This document shows positions 51,678-61,151 of a stretch of 64,000 bases of DNA, piece after piece. Position 1 is the first letter of the stretch, and every line of letters starts with the position of its first letter. The stretch is from contig NZ_CP012201.1 in NCBI RefSeq assembly GCF_001191005.1, forward strand, positions 4,898,001 through 4,962,000. Reading direction: 5' to 3'. Origin of the DNA: Massilia sp. NR 4-1 (GTDB lineage: Bacteria; Pseudomonadota; Gammaproteobacteria; Burkholderiales; Burkholderiaceae_D). The notes under the pieces were generated by a model that was not told the DNA's origin, searched no databases, and saw nothing but the letters and a program-made list of their open reading frames with translations. The position numbers were made by a program, and so were the translations under genes.

Positions 51678-52232
51678 TTAGTGTTTGTGCTGGTGATGAA
51701 TGTCCGGATAGTGCTTATGTGAATGACGCATCCGGTCATGGTGATGGGGGTGGACATGGGGCTCGACGCCATCCCACCCAAAATCATGTTCGTGCTGGTG
51801 GTACAGATCATGGCTGTGGGAATGACTGTGCTCCATCGGCTCGTGCTCATGTTCATGCTCGTGGCTCTCGGTCAGATGCAGCCAGATGCCGGCCGCCATG
51901 AGCGCCGCCGCGCCCCAGAACACCGGGCTTGGCTGTTCTCCCAGCATGAGCAGCGAGATCGCTGCTCCGACAAAATGACATACCGCCTCATTCATCGTCA
52001 GCTGCGAAAGGAGGTCATCTTGCTCGTTTGCTCGCAGTATAGCGAACCCCAATTGACCCACCTTCCACTTCCTGGCGAAGGTCGCCAAGCGGTCATACAA
52101 TCGTTCATACCGCAGCTCTTTGATGTCTAGGCGGAGCTGTATCAGATTGCGCCGCGTTTTCAGCTTGGTCCCGCTCGTCCATCCAAGCAAACCAGCCCAT
52201 AGTCGCTCCTTGGGGAAATTCAGCTTTCGCAA
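51678..52232 (-). pseudogene. Chimeric remnant: DMT-family transporter C-terminus on a foreign N-terminus
   Basis: This 184-codon frame ends with the last membrane helix and histidine-rich tail of an EamA/DMT-type transporter (FVGAAISLLMLGEQ, AALMAAGIWLHLTE, then many HEHEH/HSHSH repeats). Its first 80 residues (MRKLNFPKERLWAGLLG...) are unlike any transporter. The join lies near base 51985. The full transporter would have about nine more helices, so this is a truncated gene at a recombination junction. The His-rich tail suggests metal binding. Confidence 0.6.
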
Positions 52233-52282
52233 ATCGCCAACAAGCTATCGAACATCTGCAAAAGATTATTTATGTAAGCCTT

Positions 52283-52399
52283 TTATATGCCAACAGCGAG
52301 TTTGTGAATAAACTCCTCCAATCCTTCAGAAGTTTCTCCATCAAGTCTTGGGTTAATTTTGTAGATCATGCATCGTTTCGGAATGGGAACCACTTGCAT
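52283..52399 (-). CDS. Possible short ORF after hamB
   Basis: Thirty-eight codons from ATG 52399, ending KLAVGI then TAA. The same frame is open upstream to just past the hamB stop (about 66 codons), and its composition is protein-like (RCMIYKINPRLDGETSEGLE). There is no clear ribosome site and no recognised family. It may be a small third gene of the helicase-nuclease operon or chance. Confidence 0.25.
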   Translation of the reverse strand: MQVVPIPKRCMIYKINPRLDGETSEGLEEFIHKLAVGI

Positions 52400-52485
52400 T
52401 ACTTCTAACTGGCTAGAGAAGCACACTTCGAAGTGCGCCCCGCCACATAGGCGACTCTGGTTTGACGCCCCCCGTCGAGATTGGA

Positions 52486-55296
52486 TTATTCAATTGGAGC
52501 GAGCAAATCTTCGGCCGCTGTGTCACCGCCCGTAACCCTCAGTGCGGTTTCGACTTTCTTAGCCATCTCCGACCAGTTGGTGGATCTGGCCTCCTCGCTG
52601 CCATACTCACTGAGCTTCCCAAGCCCCCTAAGTATCCACGGCAGGAAATTACCAACCACACCGTTGATAAACGAAACGAATTCCTCGAACATTGTTTCAA
52701 CGGTGTCCGGCTTAGCTCTGGACGTCTTGCTACGCAGACTTTCAAAGTTCTCGCGCAGGTCCATGCTCAGAAACAAGTTTTTCAGCATCGCTTCAAGATT
52801 TTCGATCTTGAGTACGTTCTTATGTTTCGAACCTGAGAAGATTTTTCTAAGCGTCTGGTCAGACTGCTCGGGAACGTTGTTGAAGCGCTTCAACAACTCA
52901 CTGTAGAGAGCTTCATCCGATTCAAACGTCTCTTCCAACAGGAATTGCACCATCAGCCGACAAGTTCCAGGAGAGAAGCCACTTAGATTGGCCGCTTGGC
53001 CAAACTCTGTAAGCCTGATTGGGCTATTCATAACCGCCATGGCCCCACCAACCTGCTTGTCGTCCAAAATACTTTTGACGGTCTCTGACAGAATTCGACG
53101 AACATTGTCGGAGCCGTCAGTTTTCCCGGCATAGGATGCACCTGTCAGCTCCGACACGATATCTGTAACCTCGGGATGCTCGCCGATACAGGCAAGTAGT
53201 TGTGCACTGAACGTGGCCTCCAGCAATTCCTGTACTTGTACAGGCGTCTCCTCCCATTCCCCACCGAGAGTTGACGTGAGTGGCGAAGTAGAAAACATCA
53301 CTTCTTCCAAGCGACTTGCATTCCGCTGCCTCGCCTTCATCGACGGGGGCCCCATCAAGTTCTCAAAGAGCACAGTGTCTCCTTCGGAGAAAGCGCCGGC
53401 TCTACCGCAACGCCCTGCAATGTTTCTGAAAGTCATCGACTTCATTCTCGTACCATCGCCATGCATACTGCTAAGCCAGTGCGCGACGATAGTCCATCGA
53501 AACGGCAGGTCTGCCCCTTCAGCAAGCGTAGTAGTGGCGCAAACAACGGATAATGCCCGCGAGCGGGTTAGCCGCTCTATGTCGCGGCGTACATCAAAGG
53601 GCAGAGAAGCGTTATGGTATGCCACTCCACACCGCAGACACTCGGCTAGAAAATCCAAGTAGGGATAGCGAGCGATGATGTCATCCGCAGTGGTTAAAAC
53701 ATCGGCGTTCTCGACGGACTCTCGACCGCCCATCAGCACACGCGCAAGTAGTCGTGTGTCCAACTTTCGTGGACACACGACCAAGCCAGGCCCCCCAAGC
53801 CGAGTCAGTAGGTCTCGCGCAATAGAGCCAACATTGATAGCCGAGCTCTTCTCGTTCACCTTCGCAAATTGCGCTGGTCGAATCGATGCCGGAAGGTTGA
53901 CTTTCACTGACTCCGACATCGCCGAAGTAGCCTTCTCGCTCCTTGGCCGGAGTGCATCGTTTCCATGAATCCAATACATATCCCCATTTGCGCGGCACAT
54001 GGCCAATCGGCGAGCAGTCGGTCGCCAGCCAATCTGATGAAGATCTCGTTCTCGAACGCCGAGCCACGTACAGACGAATTGAGGCTCACTCAACACAGCC
54101 GACAGCCCGATAATGCGAAGGTCCGAGTTGCTTCGCTGAAGGAGCCTGATTCGTGATACCAAGCCTTCCACGCGTGCCCCACGAACCCCATTCTCGAGAA
54201 TATGGATCTCGTCAAAGACGACGGTACGTAGACGCTCCACGCCTTCGCCCGAGCGAAGCCAACCGTCAAATCGCTCAGGAGTGGCAACAACAACCTCTCT
54301 ATCGGCGAAGATATTCAGAGCCTCCGACTGGAAGCCGCCAAACATCGATACAACAGGTACTTCTTCGCCAAGTCGCTTCTTGAGTGAGTTTTTCACCTGC
54401 TCCCCAACGGCGACGTACGGAGCTACATATACGCACAGGCCGTCACTCTCTAATCCGGCGGCAATGCAAGCTTCAGCGACAAAAGTCTTTCCGGTGCTTG
54501 TAGGTAGTGTCAGTAGCGTGTTACGCCTATGTCTGGCAATCCGGCTTTTATTTAAAAGCAGGTATTGCGGCGGCAGTAAAGTCGCCATGCCGGCCTTGAT
54601 CGAGTTTCTGATGAACCATTCAGGAATTTCGGGCGCGTCATCCAGAAGATTAACTGTGGCTAATCGCCTCGCCTGGTGAGCCGCCATTCGCCCGCCTAAG
54701 AGTAGCGCACCCTCTGCCATCGTGCCTGTATTTGCAGCTTCAGTGAAGAGTTTGAGAGCACTATCGAATGCCTTAGTACGCACCGAACTGTCTACGTTAC
54801 GCAGTGCGCGGTACCACTGCAAACGAAACTGCTCAAATTCGGGATCATCCGAACGCCGTCGGACCGATGGACTGCTCGGATCACATATGGCCGCGACCAT
54901 TTTTTGCACTAGGCTTTCCTCAACAAATCCTAAGGAAACGTCAGAAAGGGCCGCGTGCGCACTAGGAAAGTTGCCATGCATGGCAAAGGCAAGCGCAGCA
55001 TAGAACGATAACTCGTCAAGGTCGGTGCTATTCGACGGATTCTCCCCGCGCCGCAAGTGCTGTGCTGTCGACACTAATATTCGCGCTGCCGCGACAAGAG
55101 GCTGCGCGTGGCTCTCATCATCTAATGCTTCAAGGGCCTCGACATTCATGCGAACTTGGAACGCGCTGATGCACTTAAGCGCGGTTGCCACATCGAGAGG
55201 GTCCGCCGTTGGCCACATCGGTTCAACACCCCTGGCTTTCGCTGCGGACGACGCGGCGCTATCTAGGAAGCGGACTGAATCAGGAATATTGATCAT
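52486..55296 (-). CDS. HamB/AbpB-like superfamily 2 helicase
   Basis: A 936-aa DExH helicase of the Ski2-like group. Motif I is LPTSTGKTF (K270), motif II FDEIH (362-365), the ATPER strand before it is present, and motif VI reads RNIAGRCGRAG. The N-terminal 230 residues are a helical accessory domain. ATG 55296 overlaps the stop of the upstream HamA-like gene (ATGA); the longer frame to 55335 runs into that gene. Pairing of such a helicase with a PD-DExK protein matches the Hachiman and AbpAB antiphage systems, in which the helicase surveys DNA and licenses nuclease action. Confidence 0.78.
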   Translation of the reverse strand: MINIPDSVRFLDSAASSAAKARGVEPMWPTADPLDVATALKCISAFQVRMNVEALEALDDESHAQPLVAAARILVSTAQHLRRGENPSNSTDLDELSFYAALAFAMHGNFPSAHAALSDVSLGFVEESLVQKMVAAICDPSSPSVRRRSDDPEFEQFRLQWYRALRNVDSSVRTKAFDSALKLFTEAANTGTMAEGALLLGGRMAAHQARRLATVNLLDDAPEIPEWFIRNSIKAGMATLLPPQYLLLNKSRIARHRRNTLLTLPTSTGKTFVAEACIAAGLESDGLCVYVAPYVAVGEQVKNSLKKRLGEEVPVVSMFGGFQSEALNIFADREVVVATPERFDGWLRSGEGVERLRTVVFDEIHILENGVRGARVEGLVSRIRLLQRSNSDLRIIGLSAVLSEPQFVCTWLGVRERDLHQIGWRPTARRLAMCRANGDMYWIHGNDALRPRSEKATSAMSESVKVNLPASIRPAQFAKVNEKSSAINVGSIARDLLTRLGGPGLVVCPRKLDTRLLARVLMGGRESVENADVLTTADDIIARYPYLDFLAECLRCGVAYHNASLPFDVRRDIERLTRSRALSVVCATTTLAEGADLPFRWTIVAHWLSSMHGDGTRMKSMTFRNIAGRCGRAGAFSEGDTVLFENLMGPPSMKARQRNASRLEEVMFSTSPLTSTLGGEWEETPVQVQELLEATFSAQLLACIGEHPEVTDIVSELTGASYAGKTDGSDNVRRILSETVKSILDDKQVGGAMAVMNSPIRLTEFGQAANLSGFSPGTCRLMVQFLLEETFESDEALYSELLKRFNNVPEQSDQTLRKIFSGSKHKNVLKIENLEAMLKNLFLSMDLRENFESLRSKTSRAKPDTVETMFEEFVSFINGVVGNFLPWILRGLGKLSEYGSEEARSTNWSEMAKKVETALRVTGGDTAAEDLLAPIE

Positions 55297-56069
55297 GGCA
55301 TCGTGGTTCCATTGTTTGAGAGATGCACAAAGCATTCAGTTAGGTTGCTGATTGCAATGCTCCAAGGCTCAATGGTTTTCTTACTCCACCCCTGCTTTTC
55401 AATCTCAGCTGCGACATCGTCCAAGGCATCAACGGCCACAGAATCGCCAGCTTTCCGGTCATGCACGAGCGTTGGCAGCAACTTGATGCCCTTGCAGTCC
55501 TTCGCGTCAGGCATGAAGAGATCGCCGACTCGCTCAATCTCGTCATCAGAAAACTCATGTATAACCTTGAGATAACCTTGAAGCCAATTGAATCGTTGGC
55601 CAAGCGATCCTGCGACCGCCGTTGTTCCCAAGAGTTTTTCGTAATCCCCAATGAGTGCTGTCGCATAGGTCAATTTGGTGGCGCCCGTGGTCTTCACCTC
55701 CATGATATAGAGGCAATCTTTACTTACGTCGCCGCTCGGGTCCAAGTGAACGATGGTGATATCCAGGCCCGTCGGGGCGCCATCCTGAAGAGGCGTCAGT
55801 GCTCCCATAAGCGCCAAGGTATATCCCTTGCTTTTCCCATACAAACCAGTCTCGCGTGCCACGCGGTAAGATAGGAATTCGCCAAGATTACCCCGACGGC
55901 CGGTGGTAAGAGTAGTTTTGGTGATTTTCGGCGGCCAGGTCGTGGTCACCTTTGCGAGCTCGGCGTGTATCCATTGGTAGAAAGCTGCGCAGTCGGGATC
56001 ACCCCGTACCAGCTGTATTTGCCGTCCATTGGATGACTTCGAGGGCGATTTCTTGAAAGCCATCGGCAT
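55293..56069 (-). CDS. HamA/AbpA-like DUF1837-type nuclease
   Basis: A 258-aa protein with a PD-(D/E)XK core: E64 (GNLGEFLSY), D103 (TGLDITIVH) and E124-x-K126 (IMEVKTTG). It ends with a helical region. This arrangement, and its place before a helicase with a 4-base overlap, fits HamA of Hachiman or AbpA. The start at 56069 (MPMAF) is preferred; the frame to 56144 is unlikely. Distance to classic DUF1837 members is large, so subfamily is uncertain. Confidence 0.68.
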   Translation of the reverse strand: MPMAFKKSPSKSSNGRQIQLVRGDPDCAAFYQWIHAELAKVTTTWPPKITKTTLTTGRRGNLGEFLSYRVARETGLYGKSKGYTLALMGALTPLQDGAPTGLDITIVHLDPSGDVSKDCLYIMEVKTTGATKLTYATALIGDYEKLLGTTAVAGSLGQRFNWLQGYLKVIHEFSDDEIERVGDLFMPDAKDCKGIKLLPTLVHDRKAGDSVAVDALDDVAAEIEKQGWSKKTIEPWSIAISNLTECFVHLSNNGTTMP

Positions 56070-56415
56070 CTCTTTTCCCGTTCTAACGCGTGGCCGTGCT
56101 GCATCAGCAAGACCGCCTCCAGGCCAAACAAAGCCCGCGACCAAAAGGATAGCATGTTGCCCATCTGAAAAATGCGCGAAATATCACCTCATCGGTTCCA
56201 ATCCGCCTACCGTATCAGAAGTGAAAGCGCTTCGCGTATAACATTAAAAATTGGCTCATTGTGGGCATCGGCACCGCAGACAATACTCCTTTGAATCCCT
56301 CGATAACAACGTCCTGATTTGGGTCTTAAATGCATGCCCACTTTATCTTGATGAGCGCTAGTCAACATCCTCTTCCATGGCTTCTTTTGACTTGCGTTGG
56401 CGCGCTATTCCGTAC
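56070..56415. other. 346-bp region upstream of hamA
   Basis: No gene is supported. A TGCTATCCT-like -10 near 56147 on the minus strand could drive hamAB. The rest, up to the IS3 fragment, holds nothing recognisable. Confidence 0.35.
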
Positions 56416-56518
56416 CTAGTCGTATAGGTCAAATGCGGGCTCCACTCGGTTAACGTAGCCCAGTGTTGAATGCTTCCGTCTTGGGTTGTAAAACCTTTCA
56501 ATGTAATCGACCAGGCGC
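56416..56518 (-). pseudogene. IS3-family transposase C-terminal fragment
   Basis: The minus strand encodes RLVDYIERFYNPRRKHSTLG and then YVNRVEPAFDLYD with a TAG at 56416-56418. This is the typical end of an IS3-group OrfB transposase (the YN..R.HS.LGY motif). Nothing of the catalytic domain remains; similarity stops abruptly near 56518. It is a deletion remnant next to the broken vapC. Confidence 0.75.
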
Positions 56519-56767
56519 TTACACTAAAACAGCCTCATGAGGACTTAAAAGAATTGGATTTTGAAGGGTCTTACGATAGGGGCGCAGCGTTTGCGAGGGT
56601 ACGGCGAGAGGGTCAAAATGAGCGGGGCAATCCGTCAAGCAAACGAACAGTCCGGGTATCGGTTGTTCGGTGAGCGCCAAGTCTTGGTTGAGCAATTCTA
56701 CTAGCGCCGCATTGCAATTCCGATAGTGGTCGATCCAAACAGAGGTATCGACGAGCACGCCACTCAT
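56519..56767 (-). pseudogene. Truncated VapC-like PIN toxin
   Basis: The frame starts as a genuine PIN domain (MSGVLVDTSVWIDHYRN, with the first catalytic Asp at D7) and keeps PIN similarity for about 33 residues, to LALTE. It then turns into unrelated sequence joining the IS3 remnant. The other PIN acidic residues are missing, so it should be inactive. Its ATG overlaps the vapB stop by 4 bases, the normal vapBC arrangement. Confidence 0.7.
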
Positions 56768-56967
56768 TTCGTTGGTTCTGGCCGCCGACGTGGAATTTTC
56801 GGCATCGCCGGCATTGTACCGCCCAATGCGGCTAAACGCTTGGCGGCTTGGACGCGCACGAAAGTCTTGATGGCTTCGCGGAAAAGATCGGCCGTGTCCA
56901 TGGACGGGTCTGCTACTTCAAGGGCTTTGTTGTAGAGGTCGTCGTCTATAGTGATGGTGGTTCTCAT
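56764..56967 (-). CDS. vapB: VapB-type antitoxin
   Basis: A 67-aa ribbon-helix-helix antitoxin: MRTTITIDDDLYNKALEVAD, then LFREAIKTFVRVQAAKRLAALGG. This is the VapB type that pairs with PIN toxins. ATG 56967 fits the family start; the frame to 57024 is longer than usual. Its toxin partner downstream is truncated, so it now appears to be an orphan antitoxin. Confidence 0.85.
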   Translation of the reverse strand: MRTTITIDDDLYNKALEVADPSMDTADLFREAIKTFVRVQAAKRLAALGGTMPAMPKIPRRRPEPTK

Positions 56968-57182
56968 AGGGATTCCAGGAATCAAATTTGATTTCAGTGT
57001 GCGTCCAATTTCGCACCAGTGCAAGCCTGCTGTTGCGATGAGGGAGTTCTCATATGTAGTGGTTCAGACTTGACCTCGCACTGTCTGTCAGATAGCTTAT
57101 AAATCCGGTTGGCCATTTCCGGCCAAGAGCCGCCGTGGCTATTGCAGTACGATTGGTCTGAACTGTGTGAATGCGATTGAAG

Positions 57183-57368
57183 ATGAACTCTCAAATTCTT
57201 AAGACCCCCGCTGATTATGCGGCGGCACTCAAAGAGATAGATGCGCTTATGTCCGCTGAACGAGGCACCTCTGACGGGTTGCGGCTGCAGATTTTGGCCA
57301 ACCTCATTCAGGAATATGAGCTCATCCACTTCCCGATGGATCCTCCTAATTCGATGGATGGTAAATGA
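57183..57368 (+). pseudogene. HigA-type antitoxin N-terminal fragment
   Basis: Sixty-one residues matching the N-terminal segment of HigA-like antitoxins: TPADYAAALKEIDALMSAE and then YELIHFPMDPP. The usual XRE helix-turn-helix that follows the PIDPP motif is missing, as the frame stops after NSMDGK. No HigB toxin is seen beside it, so this is a decayed toxin-antitoxin locus. Confidence 0.6.
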
Positions 57369-57535
57369 CTTTGAGCGGTAAATTCCGCAATCGGGAGCCG
57401 CTTCCCATCTGACACTCAATGTCGGGTCAAGTCCGAGCCACTACATCTCATACACCACGCCTGGGGACACCATCCGAATATGAGTTAGTCCCCCCTTCAT
57501 AGCCAAGTTCTTTAAGATCAGGTGACGAACAACAC

Positions 57536-58582
57536 TCAGCGCACCTTTCGTATGAAGTATTCGCGGACGTAGTTATTGGAGTCTCGCTGCTTGTTCACGA
57601 CAAGCCACCCAGCACTCTTCAAGTCCCAGAGGTCGACCTTGCCCGAGAACTTGCACTCAATGTCAGCGCTAGCAGGATCATCAAAACCTGAAAACGGAGC
57701 GACTCTCTGGCAGGAGTCTTCGGTGCCACGCGGTGCCTTCGACATCTCAGCAAGCACTTTCGACTTGCGTTCATCTTCGCGAGCACGCTCCAGTCGCCTT
57801 TGCTCCGCAGCTACGCTATTTGCCTGCTCCTTCGCCTTTTGCTGGGCGACTACTTCTTCTTCAAACTTTGCGACAAGAGCTTTACCTTTGTCTTCGGGGA
57901 AGAATGTAATGATGTATCCGGACAGATTTGCTGGGTCAAGCTTCCAATGCTCGTTCAAAGAACGTCCTGGATAGACCGTTCCAACGAATTCCGTGACACC
58001 GTAGGCTGTTGCACCAGGCTGTGGCACCTTGATCGGATACCCGCCCTGGTAGCTTGAATCCATGGTGTATGTGCCGTCCCTATAGCCCGTTTTCAGTTCG
58101 CCAACACCATGCGTTTTCTTGATATAAAGGAACGAAGTAACTTTTTCTAAGGGTACTGTCTTAGCCGCGCTGAATATAGAAGACGTGTGCGTAAATGTGA
58201 GGTCGAGTGCGCTCAGGTCATAAACGATTCGTGGCGCAGGGCCACCAATGGATGTGGACTCTACAGTCATAAGGAGAGCAGGACCACCGTCCGCATGCTG
58301 CATTCGGACATAAAGCCGTCTGTTTTTCTGGCGCTCCAGCTCACTGAATGCAGCCGCAACATCAGCATCAGCCGAAATCAATCCAGCCTGCTCCTGCTTG
58401 AACTGGTCAGTGATGGCGGAACTTGCCGCCGGGTTTGCCTTCAAACAAGCGATAGCCTCGATTACCTCGCTCTTCGCGTTCTTTCCAGCAATACAGGCGC
58501 TGACCGATGCTGGTGTCCAGAGCAAGTTTTGCGCTATCGAGATAGCTGGCACCAAGCAAAACACAACTGCAATCTTTTTCAA
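57536..58582 (-). CDS. Exported protein of unknown function
   Basis: A 348-aa protein. TTG 58582 is chosen as start because GGAGGAGAT precedes it and a signal peptide (KKIAVVFCLVPAISIAQ) begins at once. The mature part contains a charged helical stretch (about 245-300, AKFEEEVVAQQKAKEQ...) likely to form a coiled coil, and a C-terminal beta segment with two cysteines (C308, C327). No family recognised. Located between a HigA fragment and an XRE regulator without clear operon links. Confidence 0.6.
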   Translation of the reverse strand: MKKIAVVFCLVPAISIAQNLLWTPASVSACIAGKNAKSEVIEAIACLKANPAASSAITDQFKQEQAGLISADADVAAAFSELERQKNRRLYVRMQHADGGPALLMTVESTSIGGPAPRIVYDLSALDLTFTHTSSIFSAAKTVPLEKVTSFLYIKKTHGVGELKTGYRDGTYTMDSSYQGGYPIKVPQPGATAYGVTEFVGTVYPGRSLNEHWKLDPANLSGYIITFFPEDKGKALVAKFEEEVVAQQKAKEQANSVAAEQRRLERAREDERKSKVLAEMSKAPRGTEDSCQRVAPFSGFDDPASADIECKFSGKVDLWDLKSAGWLVVNKQRDSNNYVREYFIRKVR

Positions 58583-58763
58583 TGTATCTCCTCCGGCCGG
58601 CAGGTGGTGCACCCGTCTAGGGTTCTGAGCACCGTCGGCACAATCGGCATCCACTCGGCGGGCGTGATGATTGCCAATTGGCAATTAATTTAATTGTATA
58701 CCATAGTATAAAGACTTGCCTACGCCCCTTCCATACCCTCAAGCCTTCTTGGAAGGAGAGGAT

Positions 58764-59012
58764 GTGGAACCAGCCACCGGGTTCGGCAAAGCCGTTCGCG
58801 CAAGACGCTTAGCAGCTGGGCTAAGCCAGGAACAGCTTGGATTAGAGGCTGGACTCGAGCGCGTCTTCATTAGTTGGATGGAGACTGGCAAAAAGCAAGC
58901 GACTTTTAATACGATGCTGAAGCTTGCTAAAGCATTGAACTGCTCGGCGGCTGATTTGGTCGCGGAGGCCGAAGTAATCTTGGGCGAAGCTCGCTCAAAG
59001 TCAGAACAGTAG
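58764..59012 (+). CDS. XRE-family helix-turn-helix regulator
   Basis: An 82-aa protein that is one HTH_XRE domain: FGKAVRARRLAAGLSQEQL, then ERVFISWMETGKKQATF and LLKLAKALN-type ending. GTG 58764 has a strong AAGGAGAG site just upstream; a TTG at 58716 would add 16 residues. It could be the DNA-binding antitoxin (HipB-like) for hipA, 600 bases away on the other strand, but the distance and orientation are unusual. Confidence 0.82.
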   Translation: MEPATGFGKAVRARRLAAGLSQEQLGLEAGLERVFISWMETGKKQATFNTMLKLAKALNCSAADLVAEAEVILGEARSKSEQ

Positions 59013-59360
59013 GGACCGAAAAAGCCGCAAAGAATTCTTCAGCCCGTGCTCTTGACGAGCAGCTCAACCACCTCCAGTTCACCGTCAGCGACAGGCGCGG
59101 CTAGCCGGCTTGATGCGGCACCGCATTTCGCTAGCTTACTGATCGTACGGAATAGAAAGTACACGGGTTTGTAGCCGCCGAACCAGCCAAATTTCACCGG
59201 GGCGCTTTAGTCAAATTCTAACGAATGCAGTGCCAGCATGTGACGAAATTTTCCCAGCAGAGGTACGCTGGCTAACGCTACTTGCGTCTCCGATACCCGA
59301 CAGCTTTTCGCCTAAATTCGGCTACACTGGCGCTGGGTATCCTTACGTTAGGAGCTGGAA
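59013..59360. other. 348-bp gap between XRE and AbrB-like genes
   Basis: No firm gene. On the minus strand a frame of 52 codons from GTG 59197 to TGA 59039 (tail ELEVVELLVKSTG) is protein-like but lacks a ribosome site. It may be the remnant of a lost gene. Confidence 0.3.
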
Positions 59361-59579
59361 ATGACGGTTCAAGTGACGTTGACAGCTAAGGGCCAAATTA
59401 CACTGCCAAAAGCCTTCCGTGAGAGCCTCAGCCTTACCCCAGGGACCAGGGTCACATTTTCTCAACTCCTTGACGGCACTGTAGTTATGCGGATCAAACA
59501 ACGGAAATTGTCCGACTTGGGAGGCATCCTGACTAGAGAAGGACAGCCAACCATTACGATTAAGAGAATGCGGCGCTAA
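59361..59579 (+). CDS. AbrB/MazE-type antitoxin-like protein
   Basis: A 72-aa swapped-hairpin AbrB domain (VTLTAKGQITLPKAFRESL, SLTPGTRVTFSQ) as in many VapB or PrlF-type antitoxins. GGAG precedes the ATG by 8 bases. A PIN or other toxin would be expected directly downstream, but the next gene is hipA on the opposite strand, so it is an orphan. Confidence 0.82.
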   Translation: MTVQVTLTAKGQITLPKAFRESLSLTPGTRVTFSQLLDGTVVMRIKQRKLSDLGGILTREGQPTITIKRMRR

Positions 59580-59594
59580 GTATCATGGGGCTTA

Positions 59595-60956
59595 TCAACC
59601 CGAAATGGCAAGTCTTTGCGCCGCTGCTTGCAGGCCGTCGAAGATGCCGTCTGCCAAGTGGTGAGGGAAATCGCTTGGCAGCTGCTCGCTTACGACCTGT
59701 ACCACCCTCGGCGTTCGCTCGATAAGTTCATCGATGATGGAGCAGACGCCTCGCCCATCAGGTGTGCAAATCCCATAGGCCGTCCCTACAACATCCAAGT
59801 GTCGTCGCAAAACATCACGTATTTTCCAATGCACATTCTTCGAGCGCATAGCCATCGCCATTTTTGCCTTGTGCGGCGAAATCTGATTGGACCCGCCGCC
59901 GAGAACCGGATAAGCAGACAGCACGTCATACAATTGGGTAAGCTCGTACCGACCACCTGCGTGCAAAACTAGGCTGAAGTTTTTCGCATGGCCATCGGTC
60001 GCAGCCAACATCCAGAATAGGACCTGAGCCTGGAAAAAAATTCGTCGGTCACGCTCATTTGAAGCAGAGCCCTCCAACACCCTCATGATCTGCCCCATTC
60101 CCGGTCCCCCATCCGCTTCGTATTTAAGTGATGGCGGCGTTCCTGTCGCTTGACAGAAGTCCTCCTGGGCCAGCCGGCTAACCCAAGACGTACCGTCGCT
60201 ATTGTGGTCCCATTGACGGTCGAAGCGCTCTACCGAAAGCACCTTCACTTCTTCAAACTGCATCGGGCTAGCCTGGGCAACCGGCAAGCCGAATTCTCTA
60301 AGGATTAGCGAGCATAGCCATTCGTTTTCCACCGATGCACTCATGTCGGCGCGCATGTTCCCCACCAGGCCCATGGGCAGTTTGAGGATGTGTGTCGTTG
60401 GCGTTGACCCATGAGGCTTGCACCATCTTCCATCCGCGAACAATAGGGCTGTTTTTTCCTGGGCACCGGCAATGCAGATTCGGAAGTCATCAACATCCTG
60501 GTAGGACCCGTTGGGATACCCGCCCGGAGCTACAGCATTTCGCAGTAACTTCGCCACCTCACTCTCTGCTAAAGGCGTGGCATCAATTGATCTCACATCC
60601 AGTGGCACAACCCCGTCGGGTAATATCTGCAGCGCACCCACGCAATCTCGTCCGATCTGCTCCAATAGTTCGAAGGAACTTCCAGGGTCCACCTTATATC
60701 GCCCGGCCAGACGCACACGTATATCCCAACTATCCGGCAGCAGGTTCTCAAAATACGCGCTCACAACCTGGCCATGGTGACTGGCATTACCGGGCAAAAA
60801 TGGAAGAGACAACGACAACGGCCATGCTTCGTTCGCATTAACCCAATCAACATCGTATTCCAGGATATCTTCGCGAGGCCGATGTTGACTCCAAGTGCCT
60901 ACTCGGATTCCGTTCACCCATAGTCCAAGCGAACGCGGGACCAAACTTCGGCTCAT
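59595..60956 (-). CDS. hipA: HipA-type serine/threonine kinase toxin
   Basis: A 453-aa kinase. The N-terminal HipA domain (LGLWVNGIRVGTW; SLSLPFLPG) is followed by a gly-rich loop IAGAQEKTALL, THILKLPMG, the catalytic ATDGHAKNFSL and the metal-binding LYDVLSAYP. All key motifs are present, so activity is likely. HipA phosphorylates glutamyl-tRNA synthetase in E. coli and causes dormancy. ATG 60956 is chosen on family start and GGAGAG upstream. A HipB gene directly upstream is absent; the XRE gene at 58764 is the only nearby candidate. Confidence 0.9.
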   Translation of the reverse strand: MSRSLVPRSLGLWVNGIRVGTWSQHRPREDILEYDVDWVNANEAWPLSLSLPFLPGNASHHGQVVSAYFENLLPDSWDIRVRLAGRYKVDPGSSFELLEQIGRDCVGALQILPDGVVPLDVRSIDATPLAESEVAKLLRNAVAPGGYPNGSYQDVDDFRICIAGAQEKTALLFADGRWCKPHGSTPTTHILKLPMGLVGNMRADMSASVENEWLCSLILREFGLPVAQASPMQFEEVKVLSVERFDRQWDHNSDGTSWVSRLAQEDFCQATGTPPSLKYEADGGPGMGQIMRVLEGSASNERDRRIFFQAQVLFWMLAATDGHAKNFSLVLHAGGRYELTQLYDVLSAYPVLGGGSNQISPHKAKMAMAMRSKNVHWKIRDVLRRHLDVVGTAYGICTPDGRGVCSIIDELIERTPRVVQVVSEQLPSDFPHHLADGIFDGLQAAAQRLAISG

Positions 60957-61151
60957 TCCGCTCTCCAATATGCTCGGAACAATCTCATGCGACGCCAATT
61001 ACATCGACGTTCATCAATCACGGCAAGCGAACTCTGGCCACAACAATCTCAACCGGCATCCACCCGTGCTGCTTTCGGTACGGGCCAACGTAAAATCATA
61101 TCTGCCCGAAGAATGCGTTCACCAGCGCCTGCCTTATCGTTCGCGCTATTA

